Below, one piece after another: positions 1-11,722 of a stretch of 64,000 nucleotides of DNA (positions within the stretch are counted from its first letter, which is position 1; each line of letters opens with the position of its first letter). The stretch is from Lotus japonicus. Lineage: Eukaryota > Streptophyta > Magnoliopsida > Fabales > Fabaceae. The notes under the pieces were generated by a model, which saw only the letters and a program-made list of their open reading frames with translations, did no database searches and was not told the origin of the DNA. The position numbers and the translations under genes were made by a program. Location: NCBI RefSeq assembly GCF_012489685.1, contig NC_080045.1:8333648-8397647 (forward strand), given 5' to 3'.

Positions 1-679
1 CATATTCATAATATTTAGACTATGAGAAATAAAAACACCAAGTGGATAAGAGCCACATTTAATAGATTAAAATCTCATTACAGGAGTCATCTCATGGATT
101 CAAAATATAACACTCAAATGACCAGAATAAACAACCTACATATAACAACTTAAAAATGTAAAACCAAATTATTAACTAATAATTAAACAAATTAAAATAA
201 AAAATTAAACACTCATAAATGTTTTTGTTCTGAAAAAGACCAAAGGCACATAATCCCTTTGTAGAAACTTCTTAAACCCTCGTCTATTAAAGAAATTTTT
301 AATTATAATTAATAGTTAAATAGAGATAAACTAATTATAATTATAAATCATATAAAAAGCACACATATGAACTTCCTTAAAGAAGCTTCATTTATCCACT
401 CTCTATTGTACATTATTGATAATTAGGCTCATTATCAGTTTAAGGATCTCTATAAGAATAACAACGAATAATTATAATAAATTATCAATTCAATGTGAAA
501 TTTATAATTAAGTAATTTTATATTTTTATATTACTATATCATATCTAACAGCTTGAAATGATTTCCTTCCACATCTATGTTTAATAAATTATTTTGCTTT
601 ATTTGATTTGTACCTCGCACTCATTGCGTAAAATTAAAATAAACAGATATAATTACAGTAACACTTTTCAGATTCATAA
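1..679. other. AT-rich intergenic DNA, no gene seen
   Basis: No ORF of note, tRNA or recognisable transposon end was found. The sequence is very AT-rich and low in complexity, as expected for plant intergenic DNA. Confidence 0.6.
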
Positions 680-910
680 CTAATTATCTATATTTATAAT
701 AAATTTAGTATCAACATATATACTTAACTTAGGACTTGAAAAATAATTTATCAAGCACTCCCAGTGATCTTCACATATCTGATCAGTTTTATTTTCTAAA
801 TCTACCTCATTGGTTTCATAGTGATTAAAGGTCTCCTGAAGTCTACCTCTATAATTTCTATATATGCGTTTTATTGTAGCAAGAATAACATCTTGGTGAT
901 GTTGTGGCAC
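680..910 (-). pseudogene. Plant transposase (Ptta/En-Spm type) fragment
   Basis: A 76-residue open frame carries a basic stretch (KRIYRNYRGRLQ) followed about 25 residues later by the pattern DHWECLINYFSSPK. This resembles the conserved region of plant Ptta/En-Spm transposase-like proteins, where an R-x-Y-K/R-x3-L segment precedes W-x2-L-x2-Y-F/W-x-S. No start, zinc-binding region or further exons are recognisable, so this is a relic. The family call rests on remembered motif shape only. Confidence 0.4.
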
Positions 911-2146
911 CTCACATCAATGTCAAAGTTATCTTGCAATCAACAATTAAAAATGAAAAACATTATAAGTATTGTGTATAGATAAAACAATAAATCCTCC
1001 CTATTGCTATTTAAGCTACTTCAACAAATCACAATAATAAAAAAACTTCCCCCCTACAATCAATGGACCTTATAGGTGACGGCAAATATGATATCATACT
1101 AAACATGAGAATGTTTCTCATTTATAGAATTCAAAGATTTAAATATATGTATATCTATTTTTCCTATCTCCATTTGTCTCTAAAGCATCAATTTCATACC
1201 CGCATGTTTCTTTAAGGAATTTATTGTGTTAATGTATTCAAAGAAAACTTATTGCTATATGTCTACACATGCAAATTTCAAAGCAAGTTAGGCATCTCTT
1301 AATTAATAAGATTAATTAAACAAAAAACTTAAGAATCATACTATGCAATGCAATCCTCCACACTTTAGCAGCAAATTCTAATTCATTCCATTGAGAGGTT
1401 CACATGCCTTTAAAGAAGAGGGAAACAAGGTCTAAAATCAAAAAACATAAAAAAATGATAGAGATTGACCTTATAATAAATAGTGAGAATCTTCTTTTAG
1501 AACATGCAGAACAAAAAATTGATTGTACTTTAAAAAAATGACGATCAAAACATGTATGCCTAGAGTTGTAAGAAGATTTGGGTAAATGCAGAGAAGTTGT
1601 GGAGTTGATCAGCAAACCAGTAAGGAGGTTGCAACAGAGTTTCTGGTGTGAATGAAGTAGGGAAAGAGCAGGCAGCTTCTCTTAACATGAGTGTTACAAG
1701 TTTAAGAAAGTAAATTATGTTTGTGCCTAAAATAAGCGACAAACATTTAGCGTCTAAAATAAATGTAATTTTTTTAGAAGTTCTAACTCCCCAACCTCCA
1801 TCTGCGCAACAAATTCGAAGCATGATAAAGCCATGAACTCATTCCTTCTGCATATGGGATGAGAGAGTATTTTGATTTTTTTTTTGGCAAATCTTACTTC
1901 TCTCCATATATGCCAAAAACAAAAACCTGTCCAAGTTCTAAGTACAAAAAAACTTATCCAAATTTTAAGCCACTTGACCATTTATTTTTGTTGCTATTTT
2001 ATCATTCTTTTTTAGTTTTTTAGTTAAGATATCATTGTGATGCTTGTTGGATTCTAAAAGTGTTATCTAATTGCATAAATCTAATTCAATTCTTATCTTT
2101 TTTTTTTGACAATTTAGAAAAAAAACATGAATTTTTATTTGAGTTA
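911..2146. other. Intergenic DNA, no supported gene
   Basis: Only short open frames are present (the longest on - at 1560-1981) and none has a recognisable domain. The stretch is AT-rich with scattered homopolymer runs. I see no transposon ends. Confidence 0.5.
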
Positions 2147-2441
2147 CTCCCTCCGTTCCCTATTATACGTCACTTTTTTGAAAAGAAATTGTTACAAAAT
2201 ATAAGTCACTTTCTAATATCTTGGAAGCATTAAATAATTTTTTCCAAGTTCACCATAATATTTAATATGAAAGAGATGATAAACTTTAGAAGTATTAACT
2301 TGGAGATAGAAAATCATAAGAAAGTAAATAAGGGTAATCTAGGAAAGTAAATCATTTTCTTTACAATTTTATTACTAGTAACTACTTTTCTTAATCTTAG
2401 AGAATTAGTTATTTCTGACTTATATATAAAAACAGAGGCAG
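2147..2441. mobile_element. Stowaway-type MITE
   Basis: The left end reads CTCCCTCCGTTCCCTATTA, the canonical Stowaway (Tc1/mariner-derived) terminus, and is preceded by TA. The right end (..AAAACAGAGGCAG followed by TA) is a degraded inverted copy of it. The element is about 295 bp, AT-rich and non-coding. The decayed right terminus suggests an old insertion. Confidence 0.7.
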
Positions 2442-2654
2442 TAAATTTTAATTTCAATGTTTTTAATACATAATCCGCAACAAAGTGGGAGCACATGCTC
2501 CACTATTACATTTCTCTTTTTTGGTCAAACATTATTATATTTCTCTAATAGCATAATCTAATTTTAAATTTTTGAATCAATATCTTTGTTCAAAGTATTC
2601 TTATATATTTGAAATTCCTTTTTACTTTATCCGCATCAAGACTACATATTTGAA

Positions 2655-2832
2655 TAAGTGAGTTAGTGTAGTGATTCAACACTATGTCCCTTAAGCAAAT
2701 GGTTGGGGGTTTGAATTCCAACTCTCATGAATGAAAAAGAACTTATTTACCAGCCTACTGCTGCGCATCGTGGGGTGAGTAATTAGTCTCACGATTACCG
2801 GTTGTCGGGATATATAGTTTAAGACAAAAAAA
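2655..2832 (+). mobile_element. tRNA-derived SINE
   Basis: An A-box-like segment (GAGTTAGTGTAGTGATTCAAC) is followed about 45 bp later by a B-box-like segment (GGGTTTGAATTCC). The element ends in an A-rich tail (AAGACAAAAAAAACC). The 3' part (GAGTAATTAGTCTCACGAT...) recurs in degenerate form at about 60265-60375, so this is a dispersed family. It has the size and layout of a Pol III-transcribed plant SINE. Confidence 0.6.
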
Positions 2833-3260
2833 ACCTACATATTTGATAGGGAAAATTATTTATTTGGTTTACTATTTTGCAAATTTTCACTAGTTTTTCT
2901 TTTTAAAATTATATCATAGATCAAATCCATCATAAATACTTGAAAAAAAAATAATGATGTAATGAGAAAATTTGCTTAATTTTAAAAATAAACCAGAGAG
3001 GCTTAATTTGCTTGACAAAAACTTATGTGGCCAAAATCACACATAATCTAAACTAAGGGAAAATTCAATCAAGCCTAATTTTTATTAAATTATACATATG
3101 TAATTAATATGTCTTCACTTGATCCACATCTAAATTGGACATTTTGAAATGAAACTTAATTATTTTTACTCATTATTTAAATGTAAAATTATAAGAATAA
3201 TTTTTTTATTGCTGCTTAGAGTCAGAGACATCAGTCTCAGACTCATTCTTCAATACTCTG
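2833..3260. other. AT-rich intergenic DNA
   Basis: No gene or clear element was recognised. This stretch separates the SINE from the minisatellite and the metacaspase-like pseudogene. Confidence 0.5.
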
Positions 3261-3261
3261 C

Positions 3262-3398
3262 TTCATCATCGTCTTGTTCCACTCATCAACCATCATCAAC
3301 ATTCCATCATCGTCTTGTTCCATTCCATCATCGTCTAGTTCCACTCATCAATATTCCATCATTGTCTTGTTCCACTCATTAATCGTCATAAACATTCC
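3262..3398. repeat. Irregular minisatellite before the metacaspase-like pseudogene
   Basis: Four to five imperfect copies of a unit built from TTCCATCATCGTCTTG and TTCCACTCATCAA run up to the ATG at 3405. Spacing is irregular because some copies lack the second half. The array would fall in the 5' leader of the downstream frame. Its position suggests replication slippage rather than coding function. Confidence 0.75.
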
Positions 3399-3404
3399 AT
3401 CAAG

Positions 3405-4111
3405 ATGAGGATAGCTCTCCTTGTAGGTGCGGATTCGAAAGATGAGCCCATCGGCAGTATCAATGATGTTGCTTCAATGTTGGGTTATGATATCAAGAAG
3501 GAGAACCTAGTCACTTTGGTGAGTAAGGACAGAGATCATCTCTTGGCTGCGATCAGTGAAGAATCACTCAAGAAAACATTGAGAAGAATCTCACAGCGTT
3601 TTCAAATTCATGTGTCAGAGGTGATGCAATCCTCGTTTTCTTTAGTGGACATTCTAATCGGTTCTTCAATGACATTTACTTTGAGTGCAGCAATGGTGGA
3701 TAGATAAGTGGGGCATATTTGTGTGACTGGGGAAGAAGAGTCTCTGCCATTTGTAGAGGGTTAGTCCTAATGGACACTTGTTATACTACCAGATTTTACC
3801 ATAATTATTTCCAGCCCACGGTTGTCAGTCGTATCTTTGGGGCTCTAAATGGCCTTTTTGGCCATAAAATGGAGGCTGCGAAATCTTCTGAAAGCACTGA
3901 TGATGCAACAGGATTATACTTCCTAGGAAGTTCAAATAAGATTGAAAAGAGTGTAGTTGTAGGGTCATCTCTGCCTAGGACAGAGAAAAATAAACGTGAA
4001 GTTTTCACGAAAGAAATTACTAGAGAGATTTACCTGAATATGACTAACTTGGTCTTGTTCTATAAAGTATCAAATCGGGTGCAAAGGCAAAAAAGGCAGG
4101 AGGTTACCTGA
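3405..4111 (+). pseudogene. Metacaspase-like (C14 caspase-fold) pseudogene
   Basis: The first frame (3405-3707) starts MRIALLVGAD and has an INDV motif like the metacaspase (G)C-x-NDV region. From about 3623 the homology moves to another frame, which reads DAILVFFSGHS, the catalytic-His signature of caspase-fold proteases. That frame is then broken by TAG at 3701-3703. It continues with LVLMDTCYTT, the position of the catalytic-Cys motif (usually DSCHSG), and stays open to 4111. One frameshift and one stop therefore separate recognisable His and Cys regions. The family call is inferred from these motifs; a diverged paralogue outside the classic types is possible. No upstream exon was found. 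Confidence 0.5.
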
Positions 4112-4729
4112 ATATGTCACCAGAAGATCGAGAAATTGACCTTTTTTCACTGCTGAAGAATGGGAATGGCTTGGTGGTTAGAATAGAGATGACTAACATA
4201 ATTGTTTCATTTTTTATTCATTACCAGATTACCAGATGTTGTTTTTTGGCATAATAGTCCATTTGATGTTAATTAATCAATGGTACATGCCCCAAGATTT
4301 TAGACTCCATGTTCCTTATTGGCAACAATTCTAATTTCTAAGAAAAAAGAATAAGTTTTATTATTATAAATTTATTAATGTAAGAATAAATTTGTATATA
4401 AATTATTAGAATAAATGCTCAATGAAAAATTTCAACAAAAATTAACAGAAATGTATTGAAACATACTTCAACTAAAATAAACCAAAAATAAAGTGCCTAG
4501 ACTTTTTTTATGTGTCAAAATCTTATTTCTCTGAGTAATCATTTTTGCTTGTGTGATATTCTTCTTGATTAGTATCACTTTCAAAGTGATTTACATCTTG
4601 AAGTTCTTTTAATTCTTCTTCCTTGTTAATAATACTCTCATCCAAACATTACCACTAACATAATACCTATTTTAAAACCCCTTCATCTTAGTCCACTAAT
4701 GGTGTTTCTAGATCTTTATGTGTATCACT
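4112..4729. other. Intergenic DNA, nothing recognised
   Basis: AT-rich sequence without a supported gene, repeat terminus or RNA gene. Confidence 0.5.
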
Positions 4730-5074
4730 CAGTTAGCAGCGGGTTTGGTTGTGGAATTTATGGGGGGGGGGGGGTCACGTTTATGTTATGGTAACATGGG
4801 TCATGGTTTTTTTAATTGTGGCTTCATGCTTGTTCTCTTTGTTGGGTACTGTCATGAGAATTGTCTGGTTTGCTTTCAATGTTAAATTTGTTGGCATTGT
4901 CATGATTGTGCCGTTTTTTTATGGTTTTGGGGTGGGCTACTTAGTTTTGTATTGGGCTGATGTGGGTTTTTTTAGGTGGTTTTCTGGTTTCTTTTGGCCT
5001 TGTTCTGGCTTTTTTGTTTGCTTGTATTATGGATTGTAGTACCCCTTGTACTCCCTTTAATGCAATTTTTGGCT

Positions 5075-5080
<6 letters not shown>
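4730..5080 (+). mobile_element. L1-type LINE 3' end
   Basis: This stretch is GT-rich on +, unlike its surroundings, and finishes with TTGTACTCCCTTTAATGCAA then TTTTTGGCTTAAA, a layout typical of plant L1 LINE 3' tails. A G13 run lies at 4762-4774. The hydrophobic 96-residue open frame (4749-5039) is explained by the T/G-rich composition, so I do not call it a gene. The tail runs into a (TA)n microsatellite. Confidence 0.45.

Positions 5081-5110
<30 letters not shown>
5077..5110. repeat. (TA)n microsatellite
   Basis: About 15 uninterrupted TA units lie at the junction between the LINE tail and the CACTA transposase relic. Confidence 0.95.
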
Positions 5111-5113
<3 letters not shown>

Positions 5114-6430
5114 TGCTTCATTTGTCAAGTGAATTGATAGATGAACCATAACATCAAAAAATGATGGTGGGATGATGCGTTCCAGCTTACAAAGTGTCAC
5201 TACGATAGAATTTTGTAAACGATTTGACTCATCCACTTTTAACTCTTTAGAGCATAAATCACCGAAGAATAATGATAGCTCAATCAAAGGAACACAAGCA
5301 TCCTTGGGAAGCAATTCTCTTATGGCAAGTGGAAGAAGTCTCTCAAGTATAACATGATAATCATGACTTTTAAGTCCTGAGATATTGAGTTTGTTTATAT
5401 TTATGCAACGACCTATATTTGAGGCATAAGCATTTGTAAATCTGACATATTTTAAGATACAACAAAACTTTATTTTTCTGTCCTGGACACTGTGTAACGT
5501 GCAGGTGGAATGATATATTTATTCTCAATCTTGATAGGATGAAGTTTCTTCTTGAGTCCCATACATATCAAATCTAACTGAGACTTTATTGTATATTTTT
5601 TTTTGCCTTCAATATCCAACAGCGTTCCATTAACACTCTCACAAACATTTTTCTCCACATGCATCTATCTATGTTATGCGTTAATTCGATTGTTCTCCAG
5701 TAGGGTAATTCAAAAAATATACTTTTCTTCTTCCAATTATGAATTACCTGTGAAGTTCTTTTTCTTTTTTCTTGTAGCTTTTTCAAATGACAACTGTTCA
5801 AGACTTTCAAATTGTTCAATTACTTCATCTCCAGTTATTCGTATTGGTGCAACCCTTACCTCCTTTGTGTTATCAAATGAGCTATTATGTGTACGCCAAA
5901 GATGTTGAGTAAGTAAGAATCTACGATGGCCCATGTAGCATTGCTTGTGCCATATTTCAAACGACAAGAGACAGTTTCTCAATGACAGCAAGGGCAAGCT
6001 AATACTTCTTTAGTACTTCATCCGGGTAGCATGGCATAAGCAGGAAAGTCATTGATTGTCCATAATACGGTTGCATGCAATTGAATTTTTTGTCTTGACG
6101 ATGCATCATAGGTTTCAAAACCTACATCCCACAACTCTTTTAAGTCATCAATTAGAGGCTGGAGATAAACATCAATATCAATCCAGGGAATTTTTGGACT
6201 AGAAATAAGAATATTTGGTGTTTCATACACAACCAAGGAGGCAAGTTATAATGAATTAAAACAACTGGCCACACACTATAGCTGATGCTCATAATACCAA
6301 ACGGGTTGAAACCATCAGATGTTAAGCCAAGTCTCACATTACGAGGATCTATAGCAAAAATTCCATGGTATTTATTAAAACGTTGCCATGTTAAAGAATA
6401 AATCGGTGCTCTAGAATTCCATAATCAATT
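5111..6430 (-). pseudogene. CACTA (En/Spm) TNP2 transposase relic with DUF4218
   Basis: Read on -, the order matches plant CACTA TNP2-type transposases. It runs LTSDGFNPFG near 6330, YSVWPVVLIHYNLPPWLCMK, DVYLQPLIDDLKELW, TVLWTINDFPAYAMLPG near 6020, CYMGHRRFL, LPYWRTIELTHNID, HVEKNVCES near 5660, GLKSHDYHVIL near 5370 and ELSLFFGDLCSKEL (DUF4218) near 5270. The pieces lie in three frames with intervening stops, so no product is possible. I did not see the CACTA terminal repeats. The function of an intact relative would be cut-and-paste transposition. Confidence 0.85.
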
Positions 6431-6690
6431 CTTTTATTCTTATGTCATTTCATGTCATATGCAATTAGTTTAGCCGAGCTTCTTGCTTCGGCCGGCTCTT
6501 TGAGCTTTAACCGCTATACCTATTTTCAAGGGGTGAACCGTTGGATACCTATATCCATTGTGGGCCTATGGCATGTATACCTTTCTAATATTGTCAAAGT
6601 TCCCTTTTTTAGCCAATTCTTGTCTCGCTTGATCGGTTGCTTACTCCTTCGGCTAAACCCTATTGTGGCTCGTCTGCCATGTTAGCACGC
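6431..6690 (+). other. Unassigned ORF region, possibly organelle-derived
   Basis: A 77-codon frame (6452-6685) sits in sequence visibly richer in G+C than its flanks, with a composition that recalls plant mitochondrial DNA (short pyrimidine-rich words, little poly-A). The product is hydrophobic and I do not recognise it. Insertion of organelle DNA is a guess; a coding function is not supported. Confidence 0.25.
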
Positions 6691-7373
6691 GAGACGATTT
6701 AACTGTTTTCTAATCATTACAAATATTTGGATGCCAATAGTTATAATAAAAAAATTCTAAAATACAACATACTATTATTTAGTGCATTATCAAATCATCG
6801 TTTATGGTAATACATATTTTATTATCTAGATATTATTTCCATAATTTTTATATTCAAAAAGTTTCACCAGCTTGTTTTTTTAAGAAACAAATCTTTGGAA
6901 AATAAAGTTTATAGGAAGGAAGTTTTACATAATAATTACTTTTAGAAGATTTTTTATTTTGAATTTTTAGACCCGTAATAATATTCTCATTTCTTATGTC
7001 TACCCTCAGTCCTCACTCACACTCCAATAAAGAAGATAGTAATAGAAGAAAGAGAATTAAGAAAATAAATAAGTATGAAATCTCTGCAAATCTTTTGAAA
7101 TCTCTACATATATCTTTTTCATAAAATATCAAACTGAAACGTTGCGTAACAAAATCAATTCAATTAGGATATTCCTTTCCTTTTATTCTATAACATTAAA
7201 ATAAATCAAATTAACTTTTTTTTATCTCATGTTAAATTACAATTACAAATATAAATAAATATATGTAGGGTAAATTAATATTAATATTACATAAAAACCA
7301 CATCAGAGAAAACGAGAATCGTGTTCTATTGCGGTGACCTCTTTCTTTCTCTTTCAGTTTGTTCACCATCGCC
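6691..7373 (+). promoter_or_regulatory. Upstream region of the ALKBH9-like gene
   Basis: This AT-rich stretch contains no gene and must hold the promoter and 5' leader of the + strand gene starting at 7374. The last 60 bases turn pyrimidine-rich (CTCTTTCTTTCTCTTTC), as is common in plant 5' leaders. I cannot single out a TATA box because AT-rich words occur throughout. Confidence 0.4.
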
Positions 7374-10300
7374 ATGGATGAACACCACCAACAACCTCAA
7401 CCTAACATCGACCCTTTCCTCGTGAATTATCAACCTTCTGAGCTTCGAATCGCTTCTGAGTTTCTTAACACATGGCTTCCCTTTCTCACCAAAGATCTCT
7501 GCCGCCGCTGCTCCCAGTCGCTCTCCGATCGCATCCGCTCCATCGACCCAGGTAACAGAATCCTCCAATTCCATCGAAATTTTCAATTTTTTCAACTGGG
7601 TCATGCCCACTTTCTTGTTTTACTGGTTGTTCAATTTTCTTGCATGTGCAGAGTCTAAGAGCCAGGACAACACCGTTATCGCCGGGGATTCCATTGTTCA
7701 ATCGGGCGAGGCTAGTGATGAGTGTGACGAGAATTGTGACTCGCATTCTCTTGGGAGTTGGAAGGATGTGGCGGCGGGGAACTCTGTCTCGGTGGTGGAG
7801 GTTCCGAGTCTGAGGATGTCTTGGGCTGATATGGCTCAGGAGGATGATGAGTTCGGCGAAGATTCGCATGAAGAGGATAATAGCAGTGCCAATGTTGTTG
7901 TGTTTGGTTCAATTCCCTGTGAAACCAAGGTTTCTGTTCGTGAGAAGCCTACTCTGTCGAGGGAGCAGAGGGAGCACATTCGATTCATGAATGTGAGGCG
8001 GGAGAAGGACTTCATATGTTTTGAGAGGGTTAATGGGAAGCTTGTGAACATTCTTCAAGGACTTGAACTCCACACTGGTATTTTCAGTGCTGCTGAACAG
8101 AAGAGAATAGTTAGTTATGTAACTTCACTGCAGGAGATGGGGAGAAATGGAGAATTAAAAGGTTTGTGATCTCACCATGCTAGGTTGTTGTTCTATTTCT
8201 TGCTTTTATTTGTGAATTGTGATGCTCTTCTGTTTTGCTGTTTATAGTTGTCTGATGATGCTAGAATTGTGACCTATGACTGAAATTCATGCTTGTTTTG
8301 CTTTTGCTATTTCCTGGATTTACATTTGGGAAACCAGAAAATAATTTTAACCTAATGAAAAAGATAAAGATTTTATCCATAATTGTTGTCACTCTGCTGG
8401 GCTTCTTGTGCTATGAGGTCATGTAATAAGATGATTTGTACTAGGTTTCCTGTGTGTTGCAGCTGAGTAGTGTCAGTAAATCAATATCATGAATGTGATG
8501 ATCTTTAACTGCAGTTCATGTTGTAGATTTATGTTACTAGTGTGTGTCTCCCAATCCAATTTACCTGATGCTGCAAATGATCAATATTTAGTTTATTCTG
8601 TTTTGACATTATTCTGATTAGATTTTATAGTCATACAATTGCTGCTGATTTATCAAATATAGATCGTTTTAGTTTTGTTGATATTGCTGTTTCCTTTTTT
8701 GAATCACTCTTGATTCCTTATTCTTGAAGTCAGTATTGTTAATTCAACTGTGATTGTGGGATAGAAATTAAACTATTAACATGGGCGCTGCAAGTGAACA
8801 TGGTGAACTAATGCTTTCGTGTATATATTATTATGAGGTGCTAGGGAATTTTAGGCATTGGCATTAGGAATAATAAGAAAGCATTTAACAGTTTAACTAG
8901 TTTAGTTGAAGTTTCCATTGAATTAACTACTCAAGTGTCAAGCCTATCATTCATGATGAAAATTAAGATTAGAACCTTCTATTCACTTAACCCTAAGCTC
9001 TGGTTGCTATCAGAAGTCCCAAAGATTGATGACTAGGTTATTGATTTAACATTCTGACAATTGGTTTTTTGGGTTTCCAATAGTTTTCAATAAGGTGCTA
9101 AAGGTATGCCTTATCTCAATCAGAAAGGCTTGCCTGTGCTTCAATAAACAAACTGCAGCTCCACCAAGTCAGAGCCCAGAGGCGCCTTGCCTCTTCTAGT
9201 GGCCATGGGAAATACCATATTTATGCATATGCATCTTTCATGTCTTCTTGAGGGCTTCCCAAAACCTAGTTTAGGCCAATGCATGTGGAACTAATTAGGG
9301 ATCCTTCTCATTTAGAAATAAGCATGGTCGGACTCAAGCTGTACATCTATTGGCTTTATGAAATACTAACTGTGCGTCATAAAGATACTGAAAATAAATT
9401 TTAGATTCTGTTTTCCCCAATTGGATATACTTAATGTCAGTTTAGTAAATGTGTTGTCTGATGTTACTTGTACGGGACTAAACGATGTTAATTATTGACT
9501 TTTTCAGGTCGGACATTTTCAGCTCCTCAAAAGTGGATGAGGGGCAAGGGACGCCAAACTATCCAATTTGGGTGCTGTTATAATTATGCAGTGGTTAGTA
9601 TATCTCTCATGCCTTCTTATGTTTCTTTATTTGGAGACGATGTAAAATGCTTGAGGATGCAGTTTACTGGCTAATGAGTTTGGTAAAGGGATGTAACTCA
9701 TTATATTAACTTTCTTTTTACAGGATAGAGATGGTAATCCACCTGGTATTCTTAAGACTGCTACAGTAGATCCTATACCTGATCTTTTCAAGGTCATCAT
9801 TCGACGCCTGGTCAAGTGGCACGTACTACCTCCTACTTGTGTGCCTGATAGTTGTATTGTGAATATCTATGAAGAAGGGGACTGCATACCTCCACACATA
9901 GACAACCATGATTTTGTTCGACCATTTTGCACCGTCTCATTTCTTAGCGAGTGCGATATACTTTTTGGATCCAACTTAAAGATTATAGGTCCTGGTGAAT
10001 TTGATGGCTCAATGGCTATTCCCCTACCTGTTGGGTTAGTATTAAATTGGGTTTTATCCACTACACTGTCTATAGTTTTTTTTTTCCAACTATTGCTACA
10101 TGACTTCTAGATCTAGTTAGATTGGATTATTTGTTAATTGGCCACTGTTGTGGAGAATTCAGAATCTGATCATTAGTCCTGTTTTTCTCCAGATCTGTAC
10201 TTGTCTTAAATGGAAATGGAGCTGATGTAGCTAAGCACTGTGTACCTGCTGTTCCTACAAAAAGGTATACTAATAGGATTTTGTATCTGTGGCTTTAGAA

Positions 10301-10900
10301 ATTGTATTCCTTTTCTTCTTTTACTCCGAAAGCACCAATGACTTATTATTGATCTGTATTCTTTTTATTAAATCTTTTGCTAGGATATCAATCACATTTA
10401 GAAGAATGGATCCAGCCAAGCGGCCTCTTTGGTTTGTTCCAGAACCTGATCTTCAGGGGATCCAGCCATTGGCCTATGAAGGTGAGCTGGAAAAGAAGTC
10501 AAGTGAACAAAAACATAATCGTCATACGAAGAGACATAACGACGGGAGGGGTGGCAGGAATGATGCAACAGGATCTGCAACTAGAAATGATAGATTCTCG
10601 GAGCCTCGTGGTGATAGATTCTCGGAGCCTCGTGGTGATAGATTCTCGGAGCCTCGTGGTGATAGATTCTCAGAGCCTCGTGGGTCGACTCAAAGTCGGT
10701 CTGCAGCTAGAGGTGATAGATTCTCAGAGCCTCGTGGCGATAGATTCTCGGAGCCTCGTGATTCAAGTCAAAGTCGATCTGCAACTAGAAGTGATAGATT
10801 CTCGGAGCCTCGTGGTGATAGATTCTCGGAGCCTCGTGATTCAACTCAAAATCCCCGAAGACCTGCAAATAGGTGGAGTCGGGTGAGGCCTGGTAGTTGA
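7374..10900 (+). CDS. ALKBH9-type 2OG-Fe(II) dioxygenase (putative m6A RNA demethylase)
   Basis: Six exons join in phase: 7374-7551, 7652-8161, 9508-9593, 9724-10034, 10193-10264 and 10384-10900, giving 557 aa. The AlkB fold lies at about residues 230-395. It has the Fe(II)-binding pair PPHID (His316, Asp318), the distal His377 in KHCVPAVP, and the 2OG-contacting Arg386 in KRISITFRRM. Residues 60-230 are acidic and disordered-looking. The tail, about 430-540, carries eight RFSEPR units among R/G/S residues. Plant ALKBH9 proteins oxidatively remove N6-methyladenosine from RNA; that activity is known for the family and inferred here. The length suits the ALKBH9B group, but orthology to a named member is not shown. 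The start is the first ATG in the frame (GCCATGG, strong context). Confidence 0.92.
10588..10837 (+). repeat. 24-bp coding minisatellite (RFSEPR repeat)
   Basis: Eight copies of a unit containing GATAGATTCTCGGAGCCTCG encode RFSEPRGD. They are arranged as 4 + 2 + 2, separated by spacers encoding STQSRSAAR and SSQSRSATR. Near-identity at the DNA level indicates recent expansion or gene conversion. The period is a multiple of three, so the reading frame is kept. Confidence 0.95.
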
Positions 10901-11467
10901 CAGGTGTCGTGTTAACACCCATGTGTTGGTTATGTTCATGCAATCCTTCTTCATACACAACTGGTTTGTCATGGAGGTTTCTTCAGCTTGCTTTCTGAGA
11001 AAGCTTAAGCAGCAGAAATTTTACTATATACCTTTGTGCTCAAGTTGGTTAGTCTGGTGCTGTTTTGTATCTTTATTTCATAAGTCACAGGCGCTAGTGT
11101 ATATTTGAGTGAGTTTGCAAGTCAATAATGGTTGCAATTTGGTCAGAGATTGTGATTCTTCAGTTTTTTTAGTACCAAGCTAGAATGTGGCTGGGTTATA
11201 TATGAACGTAAAATTTGTTTTTAGCTTGATACTTTGTAGTTTATACCATTCCTGATGACTTGTATAAAATATTGATTATTGAGGTGAATAATGGTTGCTT
11301 TGTGAGTCAGCATTCAGCATTGCTAGATTTTCTGAGTTTGATCAATTGCTTTGCTTGTGAAAGTTGGGTTGGAGAATTTTGCGTACATCAAATCAGATGC
11401 GACTACTGTTCAATGTTACACGGCTTTATATATATTTTTGGTACTCTTATTGATGTTAGAGTAGAGG
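10901..11467 (+). other. Probable 3' UTR and downstream flank of the ALKBH9-like gene
   Basis: No coding potential is evident. T-rich sequence with candidate polyadenylation words follows the stop codon. The exact end of the transcript cannot be read from sequence alone. Confidence 0.4.
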
Positions 11468-11722
11468 TTCTAATTCCAACAAAGTAAAGATCATGTTTTC
11501 TTTGCAGAGAAATACAACAAATTCAAAGATCGAAATTACAAAATTAGGACCAAGGCCAACTAATTCCAACAAAGTAAAGATCCCGTTTTCCTTGCAGAAA
11601 AATACAACAAATTCAAAGATCAAAATTACAAATCACTCGTATCAAGCATGGAATGTGGAGCAAGTTTAATATTACATGCATTTTGGAATGTGGAGTAAGT
11701 TTAATATTACATGCATTTTGGA
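11468..11722. repeat. Two short direct tandem duplications
   Basis: A segment of about 80 bp beginning TTCTAATTCCAACAAAGTAA recurs immediately (about 11470-11548 and 11559-11630) with a few changes. It is followed by two copies of a 36-bp unit (TGGAATGTGGAGYAAGTTTA...) at about 11649-11720. No function is suggested by the sequence. Confidence 0.85.

Noticed and set aside
1560..1981. Overlapping - strand frames
   Set aside because: No recognisable motif, overlapping phases and AT-rich codons. A LINE origin was considered but no diagnostic motif was found.
4749..5039. Hydrophobic 96-codon frame as a membrane protein
   Set aside because: It is explained by T/G-rich LINE 3' sequence with a G-run. 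It has no domain and is followed by a LINE-like tail.
10588..10837. CRISPR-like spaced repeats
   Set aside because: The units are contiguous 24-bp coding repeats with no unique spacers of constant length, in a plant nuclear gene.
10377..10886. Alternative frame with IDSRSLVV repeats
   Set aside because: It is the out-of-phase shadow of the RFSEPR coding repeat. The phase set by the splice sites of the other five exons fixes the real frame.
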